From NCBI RefSeq assembly GCF_000739815.1, contig NZ_BBJJ01000024.1, positions 52,409 to 116,408 of the forward strand: DNA of 64,000 nt, given 5' to 3'. Below the pieces are notes generated by a model. That model was not told where the DNA came from. It made no database searches and was given only the letters and a program-made list of their open reading frames with translations. The stretch is from Paraburkholderia mimosarum LMG 23256 = NBRC 106338 (GTDB lineage Bacteria > Pseudomonadota > Gammaproteobacteria > Burkholderiales > Burkholderiaceae). Positions 9,100 through 17,873 of this stretch are shown one piece after another. Every line of letters starts with the position of its first letter. Position 1 is the first letter of the stretch. Position numbers and translations under genes: made by a program.

Positions 9100-9822
9100 T
9101 CAGAGAATGGCGGCGACGCTCGAAAGCGCGACCGTCTTGCCGTTGGCGAGCTTCAGGCCCGCGCTGCCGTCCGACTGCTGGACCACGCCCTGCACCTGGC
9201 TGGCGACGAGCGCCGTCGCCGTGGCGGACTGGCCGTTGGTCGTCGCGGTGGCGGTGACCTTGTAGGTGCCGTCGGCAACCGTGTTGCCCGCGCTGTCCTT
9301 GCCGTTCCACGTGACCGGCACGGTGCCGGCCGACTGCGCGCCGAGATCGAACGTGTTGACGACCTGGCCTGCCGCGTTGGTGATCGTGAGCTTCACATCC
9401 GAAACGGCCGAAGGCAGCGTGACGCCTAGTTGCGGCGCCGTGCCGCTCGACACCGTGGCGCTGCTGCCCGCCGCGAGCACGTTCGAGCCGATCAGCAGCG
9501 CGGCCTGCGCGTTCTGGCCCGCCGACAGCTGCGTGGAGAGCGACGTGAGCGACGTGTTGAGCTGCTGGATCCCCGAAACCGTGTTGATCTGGGCGAGCTG
9601 CGAGGTCATCTGCGAGCTGTCCATCGGGTTGGTCGGATCCTGGTTCTGCAGCTGCGCGACGAGCAGCTGCAGGAACGTGGTCTGCAGGTTGCTGGCGCTC
9701 GTCGACGAGGACGAACCCGACGAACCCGCCGAGCTCGCCGAGCTCGTGCCGTTCATGGTGTCGAGCAGTTGCTGCGACACAGTGGTGGTGGTCCCACCGA
9801 TGGTTGTGCTGCTGGAACTCAA
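9100..9822 (-). CDS. flgD: FlgD, hook assembly cap/scaffold
   Basis: FlgD caps the growing hook. I choose the TTG start at 9822 because GAGGAG (9829-9834) sits 6 bases upstream; an in-frame ATG at 9873 lacks this. That gives 240 residues. The N-terminal region has the family motif TTFLQLLVAQLQNQDPTNPM then DSSQMTSQLAQINTVSGIQQ. The C-terminal part contains the FlgD immunoglobulin-like fold (TWNGKDSAGNTVADGTYKVT). It lies between flgC and flgE. Confidence 0.95.
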   Translation of the reverse strand: MSSSSTTIGGTTTTVSQQLLDTMNGTSSASSAGSSGSSSSTSASNLQTTFLQLLVAQLQNQDPTNPMDSSQMTSQLAQINTVSGIQQLNTSLTSLSTQLSAGQNAQAALLIGSNVLAAGSSATVSSGTAPQLGVTLPSAVSDVKLTITNAAGQVVNTFDLGAQSAGTVPVTWNGKDSAGNTVADGTYKVTATATTNGQSATATALVASQVQGVVQQSDGSAGLKLANGKTVALSSVAAIL

Positions 9823-9955
9823 CGCGTTCTCCTCGATTGCGCTTCGTGCGTGGCGTGTGGTGGCGGGCGGCACAGGGTTTCGCGCCCGCTGGTCTCTGTA
9901 TTGACTGCGTTCTATGAATTTGCTGCGCAGTGCTTGCGGCGACTCGACTGCCGGC

Positions 9956-10381
9956 TCAGGTGCCGATCGTCAGCGTCTTGAGCATCAGCTGCTTCGCCGT
10001 GTTCAGCGTTTCGACGTTGGCCTGGTACGAGCGCGACGCCGAGATCATGTTCACCATCTCCTGCACCGGATCGACGTTGGGCATCGTCACGTAGCCGTCG
10101 GCGTTGGCGGAAGGATTGGCGGGATCGTAGGTCTCTTTCATCGGCGTGGGGTCGTCGACCACGCCCGTCACCCTCACGCCGCCCACCTGCTGGCCCGAGG
10201 CCGTGCGCGCGCCGCCGAGCGGATTCACCGCGAACACGACCTGCTTCGCCTTGTAGGGCTGGCCGTCGGGGCCGGTCGTGCTGTCGGCGTTGGCGAGATT
10301 GGACGCCGTCACGTTCAGGCGCTGCGATTCCGCCGTCATGGCGGAGCCGGCAACGCTGAAGATGTTCATCAGGGATGGCAT
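9956..10381 (-). CDS. flgC: FlgC, proximal rod protein
   Basis: FlgC is a proximal rod subunit. The 141-residue protein, normal for the family, starts MPSLMNIFSVAGSAMTAESQ with RLNVTASNLANADSTTGPDG. It contains GGVRVTGVVDD and the terminal VDPVQEMVNMISASRSYQAN then VETLNTAKQLMLKTLTIG. It is the second gene of the flgB operon. Confidence 0.97.
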   Translation of the reverse strand: MPSLMNIFSVAGSAMTAESQRLNVTASNLANADSTTGPDGQPYKAKQVVFAVNPLGGARTASGQQVGGVRVTGVVDDPTPMKETYDPANPSANADGYVTMPNVDPVQEMVNMISASRSYQANVETLNTAKQLMLKTLTIGT

Positions 10382-10480
10382 GGTTTCATTGACCTCACAT
10401 CAAGTGCGCGGGACACGCGCGTTGGTCGCTGCTTGCTTGTTGCTTGCTCGTTGTTCGTGCGTTGGTCAGCGCTCGCTCGA

Positions 10481-11002
10481 TCAGCTCGAGCCCGACGTGA
10501 TCGCGGACAGCATCGTCTTGATCTGCTGCGAGACCACCGTCATGCCCGACTCGAAGTGCAGCGCGTTGTCGGCAAACTGCACGCGCTCGGTGTCGAGATC
10601 GACCGTGTTGCCGTCCAGCGCAGGCTGCACCGGCACGCGATACATGAGCTGGCTCTTGTAGGTGTCGGCCGGGCCGCCCGTCGGGATCAGCTTCGCGTCG
10701 CCGGCGAGGTGAGCCGACTCCGTGGTCGCCATCTGCATGCCGCTCGTCACGCCTGCCGGCTGCGCCATCGCGAGCGGCTGGGCGTTGCCGCCCGCCGTGC
10801 GCGCCAAAGCCCCCGCCGTGCCGCTCACCGCGCCTTGCTGCCTGAGCGCGCCCGCGAGCGAGGCCGAGAAGTCCACGTCGCGCGCCTGGTAACCGGGCGT
10901 GTCGGCGTTCGCGATGTTCGAGGAGATCAATGCCTGGCGCGTGGCGCGCACATCGAGCGCTTCGCGCCCAAAGGCGAATTCGGCATCGAGTTTGTCCAGC
11001 AT
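10481..11002 (-). CDS. flgB: FlgB, proximal rod protein
   Basis: FlgB is a proximal rod subunit and the first gene of the rod-hook operon. The ATG at 11002 is preceded by GGAGAA and gives 173 residues starting MLDKLDAEFAFGREALDVRA. The frame stays open further upstream, but that stretch has no family similarity and runs into the intergenic region. The rod signature ISSNIANADTPGYQARDVDF and the C-terminal ALHFESGMTVVSQQIKTMLS are clear. An Ala/Gly-rich insert (about 60-100) makes it longer than enteric FlgB (about 138). It is divergent from flgA across about 245 bases that must hold both promoters. Confidence 0.95.
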   Translation of the reverse strand: MLDKLDAEFAFGREALDVRATRQALISSNIANADTPGYQARDVDFSASLAGALRQQGAVSGTAGALARTAGGNAQPLAMAQPAGVTSGMQMATTESAHLAGDAKLIPTGGPADTYKSQLMYRVPVQPALDGNTVDLDTERVQFADNALHFESGMTVVSQQIKTMLSAITSGSS

Positions 11003-11248
11003 CGGGCGTTCTCCGTGAGAAGAAAGGGGTCTCGGCGTGGGCGCGGCGGCTTCGCCATCGGCGGGAAATCCCGCGCAAACGTTAGGCGCGCAGCCCGAAG
11101 GCTTTTGCGCATGGAGTGGAATATTAGGCGCGGGTGGCAAGAACCAATCGGACGAATAGCCGGTAAAGCGCCCCTCTATTCGAAGCAAGCGAGCGGGGGC
11201 CGCCGCCTAGAATGCGAGGCGTGTCAATGCATTCGATGGAGAACGACG

Positions 11249-12646
11249 ATGCCGCAAACAGCCTCATTCCGCGAGCCGCGCGCCGGCCTGGAACGGCGTG
11301 CGCGCGCGCTGTCGTGGGCTGTTTCACGGGCCGCTTCGTGGACCTGCGTGATGGCGTGCGCCCTTGGCGGCGCGCTCGCCCAGGCGCAAACCGCGGCGCA
11401 GACACAAGTACCGACCCAGGCACAGGCACAAACGCAGGCACAAACCCAGCCCCAGGGCGCGGGCGGCCAGATCTTCATTGCAGGCAACGGCGAGCGCGCC
11501 GGCGCCGACGCCGCGCAGATGAACGCGCTGCTCGCCGCTCCCGCGAAGCCCGCGGCGCGCAGCGCCGGCGCCGGCGTCGGCGCGGCGGCGAATGCTGCAG
11601 CCAGTGGGTCCGCGAATGCCGCAAATGGCTCCGCGCCGCTACGCGCGTCGAGCTACGCCGATCTGAACACGCGCGGCGTGCCCGAAGATGCGCGCGCAGG
11701 CGTCGACGCGAATGGCATGATCACGATCCCGGGTCCTGGCGAGCGCGCGTCGCAAGGCGATGCGCCGCGCATCGTCACGATTCCCGCGCCGGGGACGAGC
11801 GCTCAACCCATGCGCGTGCCGGCCGCCAATGCGTACAACGCGGGCGCGCTCCAGCGCGTGAATGTCGCGGCCGCCGCGAACCGCGTCGCCCCGGTGGTCG
11901 TCGATGCAGCGGCAACGAACCCGGCCGCCGGAGCGAGGCCGGTTGCGAACGCCAACGCCAATACAAATGCGAACGCCAACGCCAACGTCAATGGAAGCGC
12001 GAACGCCCAGGCCGCGCCGCCCGGCCAGCAGGACGGCGAATCGGTCCGCGCGGCCGTGCTCGCCTATCTTCAGCAACAGTCGGCGGGCCTGCCGGGCCAT
12101 GTGAGCATCACCGTCAATCCGGTTTTCCCGCGCGGCCTCGCGGCCTGCGCCTCGCTCGAGCCGTTCATGCCGCCTGGCGCGCGCACCTTCGGCCGCACGA
12201 CGGTGGGCGTGCGCTGCATCGGCGCCAGGCCGTGGACGCTCTACGTAGGCGCGCGCATTGCCATCGAGGTGACGTACTACGTGGCCTCCCGGCAGATCGG
12301 CGCGGGCGAGGTGCTCTCCGCCGCCGACTTCACGCCGCGTTCGGGCGACCTCGCGAGCCTGCCGCAAACCATCATCACCGATCCCAACCAGGCGCGCGGC
12401 GCCGTCGCGCTCGCGCGCATCTCCGCCGGACTGCCGCTGCGCTCCGATATGCTGCGCAGTGCGGCCTCGGTGATCATCGGACAGACCGTCAAGGTGATCG
12501 CCGTGGGCACCAACTTCACGATCTCCGCCGAAGGCAGCGCGCTCAATAACGGCGAGCCCGGCCAGCAGGTGCGCGTGCGCACGAGCGGGGGACAGGTCAT
12601 CACGGGCGTGGTCAAGGACGCCGGCACCGTGCAGGTGCAGATCTAG
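11249..12646 (+). CDS. flgA: FlgA, P-ring assembly chaperone with long low-complexity N-terminal region
   Basis: FlgA is a periplasmic chaperone for P-ring (FlgI) assembly. I start at the ATG at 11249, which has GGAGAA just upstream; the frame is open far leftwards but only as the antisense of flgB and flgC. The 465-residue precursor has a signal peptide ending near ALAQA (about 46). A low-complexity region rich in Ala, Gln, Thr and Asn (about 45-270) includes QAQTQAQTQ and NANANTNANANAN tracts. The conserved FlgA/SAF domain (about 270-465) includes YYVASRQIGAGEVLSAADFT and a C-terminal GEPGQQVRVRTSGGQVITGV. Only the last 200 residues match the usual family length. Confidence 0.93.
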   Translation: MPQTASFREPRAGLERRARALSWAVSRAASWTCVMACALGGALAQAQTAAQTQVPTQAQAQTQAQTQPQGAGGQIFIAGNGERAGADAAQMNALLAAPAKPAARSAGAGVGAAANAAASGSANAANGSAPLRASSYADLNTRGVPEDARAGVDANGMITIPGPGERASQGDAPRIVTIPAPGTSAQPMRVPAANAYNAGALQRVNVAAAANRVAPVVVDAAATNPAAGARPVANANANTNANANANVNGSANAQAAPPGQQDGESVRAAVLAYLQQQSAGLPGHVSITVNPVFPRGLAACASLEPFMPPGARTFGRTTVGVRCIGARPWTLYVGARIAIEVTYYVASRQIGAGEVLSAADFTPRSGDLASLPQTIITDPNQARGAVALARISAGLPLRSDMLRSAASVIIGQTVKVIAVGTNFTISAEGSALNNGEPGQQVRVRTSGGQVITGVVKDAGTVQVQI

Positions 12647-12782
12647 GGCCGGTTCAGGCCGGTTTTCAGCGGCCTCTCCGGGCGGCAAGAGCCCCCTCGC
12701 CCCCAGGCCTGGCGCTCGCGCGGCGGTACGCCGCTGTGTGCGCAGGCACACGTAACAGCATGTAACGTTGGGACTTTCACGC

Positions 12783-12810
12783 TAAAGTTCGGCCGGGCCT
12801 ATGCCGTTAT
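12783..12810 (+). promoter_or_regulatory. Sigma-28 (FliA) promoter of flgM
   Basis: TAAAGTTC, 12 bases, GCCGTTAT matches TAAAGTTT-N11-GCCGATAA with one extra spacer base. It ends 29 bases before the GTG start of flgM, giving the familiar loop in which FliA drives production of its own inhibitor. The promoter covers an in-frame ATG at 12801, which therefore cannot be the start on this transcript. Confidence 0.7.
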
Positions 12811-12839
12811 CAAGGTCAAATCGATCAGGAAAGCCCATC

Positions 12840-13202
12840 GTGAAAGTTGACACTTCCACCCGCAATGAGCCGCGCGCCGTGCAGGATGGCCTCGCGCGTT
12901 CGCAAAGCGATTCGACCGGCGCCGTGAGCGCCACGAACACCGGCAATGCCGCCACGTCCAGCGGCGCGAGCGCCGCCGGCACTTCCGGCGCCTCTCAAGG
13001 AGACGCGAACGTGAGCCTCTCCTCTCTCTCGTCGACGCTGCGTTCGCTCGCGGCGAGCGGTGCCGCCGACATCGACATGGCCCACGTTCAGTCGATCAAG
13101 GATGCGATCCGCAACGGCACGCTGCAGATCGACTCCGGCAAGATCGCCGACGGCGTGATCCAGACCGCGCGCGACCTCCTGAAGCCGACGTCGCTCAACT
13201 GA
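12840..13202 (+). CDS. flgM: FlgM, anti-sigma-28 factor
   Basis: FlgM binds FliA and holds class III genes off until the hook is finished and FlgM is exported. The GTG at 12840, preceded by AGGA 9 bases upstream, gives 120 residues starting VKVDTSTRNE, close to the usual MKVDSTNK start. The middle is disordered Ser/Ala/Gly/Thr. The conserved C-terminal FliA-binding part is VQSIKDAIRNGTLQIDSGKI and ADGVIQTARDLL. The length is slightly above the enteric protein (97). flgN follows 49 bases downstream. Confidence 0.94.
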   Translation: MKVDTSTRNEPRAVQDGLARSQSDSTGAVSATNTGNAATSSGASAAGTSGASQGDANVSLSSLSSTLRSLAASGAADIDMAHVQSIKDAIRNGTLQIDSGKIADGVIQTARDLLKPTSLN

Positions 13203-13251
13203 CGTTCGACGCACGAGCGCTGCACAAACACTGTTTTCCGGGTGCCTCGCA

Positions 13252-13695
13252 ATGAAAGATGCCTTGTTGGCCACACTGATCGACGAACACGCCGCCGTTG
13301 AAGCGTTCGCGTCGCTGCTCGCCTGCGAAGAGAAGGCGCTCGTGTCGGCAGACGGCATGGACACGCTGCCGCAGATCGTCGAGCAGAAGACGACGCTCAC
13401 GCAGCGTCTCGCGGGTCTCGAAAAGGCGCGCGACGCGCAACTCGCCGGCCTCGGTCTGCCCGGCGGACGCAAGGGCATCGAGATGGCCTGCGACGGCGAC
13501 ACGCGTCTCGCGAGCCAGTGGGCGCTGCTCAAGGGCGCGACCGAGCGCGCGCGCCGCAGGAACCTCACGATCGGCATGATGATCCGCACGCGCATGGAGC
13601 ATAACCGCCGCGCGCTCGCGATCCTGCGCGGCGACACGGGCAACGGCGCAATGCTGTACGGTCCCGACGGGCGGCTGCCGGCGTTCGGGCTGTAG
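13252..13695 (+). CDS. flgN: FlgN, export chaperone for FlgK and FlgL
   Basis: This small cytoplasmic chaperone delivers hook-associated proteins FlgK and FlgL to the export gate. The 147-residue, mostly helical protein has FlgN-type features: an N-terminal LIDEHAAVEAFASLLACEEK, then IVEQKTTLTQRLAGLEKARD, and a late LTIGMMIRTRMEHNRRALAI helix. It is the last gene of the flgA-flgM-flgN unit and is followed directly by a strong terminator. The assignment rests on these motifs and on its position after flgM. Confidence 0.92.
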   Translation: MKDALLATLIDEHAAVEAFASLLACEEKALVSADGMDTLPQIVEQKTTLTQRLAGLEKARDAQLAGLGLPGGRKGIEMACDGDTRLASQWALLKGATERARRRNLTIGMMIRTRMEHNRRALAILRGDTGNGAMLYGPDGRLPAFGL

Positions 13696-13723
13696 GCGCT
13701 CGCGCGGTTCGTTTGTCGATGTG

Positions 13724-13755
13724 AAAAAGCCGAAGCGGCCGTGCTTCGGCTTTTT
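13724..13755 (+). terminator. Intrinsic terminator after flgN
   Basis: AAAAAGCCGAAGC, a 6-base loop, then GCTTCGGCTTTTT. An 8-bp GC-rich stem is flanked by A5 and T5, so it can work in both directions. It lies 28 bases after the flgN stop and separates flgN from the convergent fliA. Confidence 0.9.
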
Positions 13756-13780
13756 CGTTTCTGCTGTCGTACGCGCCAAC

Positions 13781-13814
13781 AAAAAAGCCGGTGGCTCGCG
13801 CACACCGGCTCTTT
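13781..13814 (-). terminator. Intrinsic terminator after fliA
   Basis: On the minus strand AGCCGGTG, a 9-base loop, then CACCGGCT is followed by a run of T (A6 at 13781-13786 on the plus strand). It lies about 46 bases past the fliA stop and marks the end of the flh-fliA transcript. Confidence 0.85.
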
Positions 13815-13860
13815 CACTGCACTGCACCCCGCGCTGATATGCACGCGTCTCCTACTGGCC

Positions 13861-14592
13861 TCAATTCTCCGTGCCCGCCCACGACATCTCACGCAGCCGC
13901 GTGCGCAAGCGCGCCACCGCCTGGCTGTGCAGCTGGCAAACGCGCGACTCGCTCACCTCCATCACCGCGCCGATCTCGCGCAGGTTCATGCCGCGCTCGT
14001 AGTAGAGCGACATGAGAAGCTTCTCGCGCTCGGGCAGCCGGTCGATCGCCTCGACGAGCGCGCCGCGCAGGCTGTCGTCGAGCAGCGCCGAAAGCGGGTC
14101 CGAATGATCGACGCAGTAGCGGTCGAGGAACGGCTCGTCTTCGGCGGAGCGGTCGAAGTCTTCGTAGTAAATGAGCTGGCTGCCGTGCAGATCCTGCAGC
14201 ATCGACTGGTACTCGTCGAGCGGCATCTGCAGGTGCTCGGCGATCTCGGTTTCGCTCGCCGAGCGGCCAAGCCGCTGCTCCACCTTGTGCACCGCGCTCT
14301 CCACTTCACGCGACGTGCGGCGCAGGCTGCGCGGCAGCCAGTCGTTGCTGCGCAGCTCGTCGAGCATCGCGCCGCGAATGCGCTGGCTCGCGTAGGTCTC
14401 GAACTGCGCGCCCTGATCTTCCTTGTAGCGGTTCGCCGCGTCGAGCAGGCCGATCATGCCCGCCTGGATCAGGTCGTCGAGGTCCACGCTCGCCGGCATC
14501 TTGGCCACGAGCTGCAAGCCGAGCCGTCTTACGAGCGGCGCGTATTTCGCCAGCACGTCGGCCTGCGAAATCTTTCCTTGAGCGTTGTACAT
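13861..14592 (-). CDS. fliA: FliA, flagellar sigma factor 28
   Basis: FliA is the RNA polymerase sigma factor for class III flagellar and chemotaxis genes. The ATG at 14592, with GGAGAG just upstream, gives 243 residues. Sigma region 2 shows LVAKMPASVDLDDLIQAGMI, GLLDAANRYK and TYASQRIRGAMLDELR. Region 3 shows SEIEIAEHL-like SETEIAEHLQMPLDEY. Region 4 has LPEREKLLMSLYYERGMNLR and VSESRVCQLHSQAVARLR for -35 recognition. Four matching promoters are visible in this window (flgK, flgM, motA, fliC). It is the last gene of the flh operon. Confidence 0.97.
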   Translation of the reverse strand: MYNAQGKISQADVLAKYAPLVRRLGLQLVAKMPASVDLDDLIQAGMIGLLDAANRYKEDQGAQFETYASQRIRGAMLDELRSNDWLPRSLRRTSREVESAVHKVEQRLGRSASETEIAEHLQMPLDEYQSMLQDLHGSQLIYYEDFDRSAEDEPFLDRYCVDHSDPLSALLDDSLRGALVEAIDRLPEREKLLMSLYYERGMNLREIGAVMEVSESRVCQLHSQAVARLRTRLREMSWAGTEN

Positions 14593-14638
14593 CGTGCTCT
14601 CCACTTCTCATCTCCCTTGCGGCAACGTCGTGCGCACG

Positions 14639-15799
14639 TCAGACGTGCCGCGGCGACGGCCGCTGTGCGGGCGCGTCGGCCCGCCAGCCCACGTGGGCCG
14701 CGGACGCGGATGTCGCGTCGGGTGCGGAATGCACACCCGTCACGGCCGCCGCGAACGAATCGGCGTTCGCGGCGAGCGTGCTGTGTGCGGTGTGTCCTGC
14801 GTTTGCCTCGGCTGCCGCGTGCGGCGCGCCGTCCAGATCCCCGGCGTCATGCAGCGCATGCGCCGCGAGGGCTTGCAGTCTTGCTCCGTCCCGCGGGTCG
14901 ACGAGCGTTTCGCCCACCGCTTCGCCCACCGTTTCGCGGTCGTACCAGCGACGCGCGTCCGCGCTCGCGAACGCGGCGTTGGCGCGCGCCGTAGCCGGCG
15001 AACATGCCGACACGGCAGGTCGCATCGGCCAGTGCGGCAGCTCGGAAGCCACGTGCCGGAAGTCGCGCGCAGCGGCCGTCGAAGGAAACGCATCGACGAT
15101 GCAGCGCGCGAGCTTGAGCGCCTGCGCCATGTGCTGATCGGCGGCGACGCAGCCGGCGCTCTCGAGCGACACGCTCAGGTAGCGCCCGGCCACGCCCGCG
15201 AGATTCTCGATCGCGGCGTGCGCGTCGCTCGCGTTCGCCACGTGGGTCGCGAGCACGCGGAACTGCGCGATCGCATGCGCGAAGTGCAGCCGTTTCATGC
15301 ACGCGTAGGCGTCGGTGATCGCCTGCGCGCCAATGCGCATCACGATCAGCACGTCGTGCGCGTGCATCGCGAGCGGCGAGAGCGCGCCTTCGGCGTCGAG
15401 CTGCGCGTCGATCAGCACGATGTCGGCGGGTCCGGAAATCACCTTGCGCAGCTGCGCGCTCGTGTACTGGGCGCGGTTGTCGCGCGATGCAGCGAGCACG
15501 CCGAAGCCGAGCGCGTGACGGCCGACGGCCTCTTCGAGCGTGAGCTCGCCGCGCATCACCGCGGCGAAATTGCCCGCGCCGCGCACGCCGCCCACGATCG
15601 AGCACACCGAGCGCGGCCCGAGGCACTCGTCGATCACGAGCACATCCTTGCCCTGCGCGGTGAGCGCCGCCGCGAGATTGACCACGGCGGTCGTGCGCCC
15701 GGGCGAGCCCGAGCCGCCCGTCACCGCGACCACGCGCGAGCCTTCGCGCGCCAGCAGACGTCGCAGCCCTTCGGCCTGATCGATCACAAACTTATCCAA
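14639..15799 (-). CDS. flhG: FlhG (FleN/MinD-like) flagellar number regulator with degenerate P-loop
   Basis: FlhG is a MinD/ParA-type ATPase that works with FlhF to limit flagellar number. The 386-residue product overlaps the end of flhF by 8 bases (TTG start). The fold is recognisable: a P-loop region near 27-42, then VDVLVIDE-like KDVLVIDECLG, ADIVLIDAQLD, and HDVLIVMRIGAQAITDAYAC. The P-loop reads GGSGSPGRTT, where MinD-type proteins have xKGGxGKT, so both the signature lysine and the P-loop lysine are missing. Beyond about 270 residues the C-terminus is Ala/His-rich and variable. Confidence 0.88.
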   Translation of the reverse strand: MDKFVIDQAEGLRRLLAREGSRVVAVTGGSGSPGRTTAVVNLAAALTAQGKDVLVIDECLGPRSVCSIVGGVRGAGNFAAVMRGELTLEEAVGRHALGFGVLAASRDNRAQYTSAQLRKVISGPADIVLIDAQLDAEGALSPLAMHAHDVLIVMRIGAQAITDAYACMKRLHFAHAIAQFRVLATHVANASDAHAAIENLAGVAGRYLSVSLESAGCVAADQHMAQALKLARCIVDAFPSTAAARDFRHVASELPHWPMRPAVSACSPATARANAAFASADARRWYDRETVGEAVGETLVDPRDGARLQALAAHALHDAGDLDGAPHAAAEANAGHTAHSTLAANADSFAAAVTGVHSAPDATSASAAHVGWRADAPAQRPSPRHV

Positions 15800-17873
15800 A
15801 CCGTACCTCGGGAGCCTGCGAGCCCGAACGAATCGACAACGCCGAGAGGAGCGCCGGGATGTCGTCCTCGTGCGGCACGAACGGCGAGCGGTCGCGCGGG
15901 ATGCAAAAGGCGCTGCGAATCAGGAAACGCCGCGTCGCCACGTAAAGGTTCTCGGGCACTTTCTGGCCCGTCGAGACGTAATGCACGGGCAGCTTGTAGC
16001 GCAGCACGGTGTCGAGCGCGCTGCCGAGGTTGGTCGCCTCGTCGAGCTTGGTGAGAATGCAGCCCGTGAGCGGCGCGTTTTCCGGGCCGCTCTGGTAGGC
16101 CTGCACGACTTCGTTGAGCGTGTCGCCGTGGTTGGTGGCCGAGAGCAGCAAGAGACGCTGCACCGGGCGCCCCGCGCCGCACAGCATGGCGATCTGGTCG
16201 GCCACGGCGCGGTCGCGCTGGCTCATGCCGATCGTGTCGATCAGCACGATGTGCTTGTTCTTGAGTTCGGTGAGCGCGAGCTGGAGGTCCGCGCCGTCGC
16301 GCACGGCGTGCACCGAAACGCCGAGGATCTTGCCGAAGATGCGCAGCTGCTCGTGGCCGCCGATACGGTAGCTGTCGGTGGTGAGCAGCGCGACCTTGCT
16401 CGCGCCGAAGCGCATCACGCAGCGCGCGGCGAGCTTCGCAGTGGTCGTGGTCTTGCCGACGCCCGTCGGGCCCATCAGCGCGAACACGCCGCCGCGCTCC
16501 ATGAGCGCTTCTTCGTTTTCGAGCACGGGCAGGTTCGATTCGAGCACCGACTGGAGCCACTCCATGCCGGCCTCTTCGCTCTCCACGTCGGGCAGGCGGT
16601 CGATCACCATCTTCACGAGCTGCGCCGAGAAGCCGGCGGCGAAAAGCTGCTTGGTGAGTGCGCCCTGCACGGGGTTGCGACGCTGGCGCTCGCCCCACAT
16701 CAGACCGGCGAACTGCTCTTCCATCATGCCGCGCATCGAGGCGAGCTCGTTCATCACGGTTTCGTTGACGACCTGCTCGATGCGCGCGCGGATCGCTTCG
16801 CTCACGTTTTGCGCCACATTCGCGCCGCCTTCGGCCGCGCCCTGCGTCGTGCGGTTGCCGGGCGTGGGCGCCGGGCCGGCGGCGTCCGGGCTGTGGCCCA
16901 GGCGCTGCGCGGCGCGGCGCGCGGCGACATGCGCAGCTTCGAGCGCCCAGTCGGGCGTGGTCGCGTCGACGTCGGGCGGCAACACAGGATCGGCGATATT
17001 GCCGAGGCCCCTCGCGGCCGCTGACGCGGGCGTCATGCCCGGGTCGCGCACACCGTTCTGCTGATTCGCAATGCGGCGAGCGTGGTCGATCAGCCAGGGA
17101 TTGGATTCGGCCATCGTGCGCGGGGCGTCGCTCGTGTACTGGGAAGCGGCCTCTTCGAGCCGCGACGCGGCTTCGCGCGCGAAGGCCGGCCCAGCGGAGG
17201 CGGCGGGGTTGGCCACCAGGTCCGCGAGCGGCGCGAAGGCCGGCTTGGCGAGCTGCTCGGTCGCGGCCTGCAGCGCCTTTTGCAGCGGCGTGTGCTGATT
17301 CGGCATGCCCGCCTGCGTCTGCGGCAGCGGCGATTGCGCCGCCTGCGGGGCCGCCCCGGCGCGCGAGCCGGCGGAGCCGGACGAAAGCGCGGAACCGGCC
17401 TGGGCATCCTGGCCGAGCGAGACCGCGGCGTCGTTGGCGTGGTCGCCTTGTGCGTTGGCGTCGTCGGCGAGCGTGTCGTCGTCTTCGGCGCCCACTTGCG
17501 GGCTCGCGCCGAACACCGACGAGAACACGTCCGGCATGCCGCTGGCGTAGGGGTTCGCACCGGCGCCCGCGATCGCAGCGGGTGCCGCAAGCGCTGCGGG
17601 CGCCGAGCCGGGCGCAGCGCGAGGCGTGCGAGCCATTTGCGTCATCGCGGCGGACGCCTGCGCGAACGGGGCGCCCGAGCCGCCCTGGCCTTGCACCGCA
17701 GCGCCATCGGCCGGCGCGATCGCCGCGAGGTCGCGATCCGCGAGCGCGACGATCTCGACGCTGCCGTCGTCGAGCGTGCGGTTCGACAGAACGACGGCGT
17801 CCGCACCCAGCGCTTCGCGTACGAGCCGTAACGCGTCGCGGCTGGTGCCACCGATGAATTTGCGAATGTTCAA
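15792..17873 (-). CDS. flhF: FlhF, SRP-type GTPase for flagellar placement
   Basis: FlhF is a membrane-associated SRP-family GTPase that sets the site of flagellar assembly. I start at the TTG at 17873 (LNIRKFIGGTSRDALRLVRE), which matches the conserved FlhF N-terminus; the open frame continues upstream without similarity and the ribosome site is weak. The product has about 693 residues. A long Ala/Gly/Gln-rich B-domain (about 60-390) precedes the GTPase domain, with G1 MGPTGVGKTTTTAKLAARC, G3 DTIGMSQRD and G4 TKLDEATNLG. The insert is longer than in most FlhF proteins. In this genome it is separated from flhA by a toxin-antitoxin pair. Confidence 0.94.
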   Translation of the reverse strand: MNIRKFIGGTSRDALRLVREALGADAVVLSNRTLDDGSVEIVALADRDLAAIAPADGAAVQGQGGSGAPFAQASAAMTQMARTPRAAPGSAPAALAAPAAIAGAGANPYASGMPDVFSSVFGASPQVGAEDDDTLADDANAQGDHANDAAVSLGQDAQAGSALSSGSAGSRAGAAPQAAQSPLPQTQAGMPNQHTPLQKALQAATEQLAKPAFAPLADLVANPAASAGPAFAREAASRLEEAASQYTSDAPRTMAESNPWLIDHARRIANQQNGVRDPGMTPASAAARGLGNIADPVLPPDVDATTPDWALEAAHVAARRAAQRLGHSPDAAGPAPTPGNRTTQGAAEGGANVAQNVSEAIRARIEQVVNETVMNELASMRGMMEEQFAGLMWGERQRRNPVQGALTKQLFAAGFSAQLVKMVIDRLPDVESEEAGMEWLQSVLESNLPVLENEEALMERGGVFALMGPTGVGKTTTTAKLAARCVMRFGASKVALLTTDSYRIGGHEQLRIFGKILGVSVHAVRDGADLQLALTELKNKHIVLIDTIGMSQRDRAVADQIAMLCGAGRPVQRLLLLSATNHGDTLNEVVQAYQSGPENAPLTGCILTKLDEATNLGSALDTVLRYKLPVHYVSTGQKVPENLYVATRRFLIRSAFCIPRDRSPFVPHEDDIPALLSALSIRSGSQAPEVRFG

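Noticed and set aside
9914..11248. Upstream part of the long open frame that ends in flgA
   Set aside because: It is the antisense of flgC and flgB; the flgA signal peptide and ribosome site begin at 11249.
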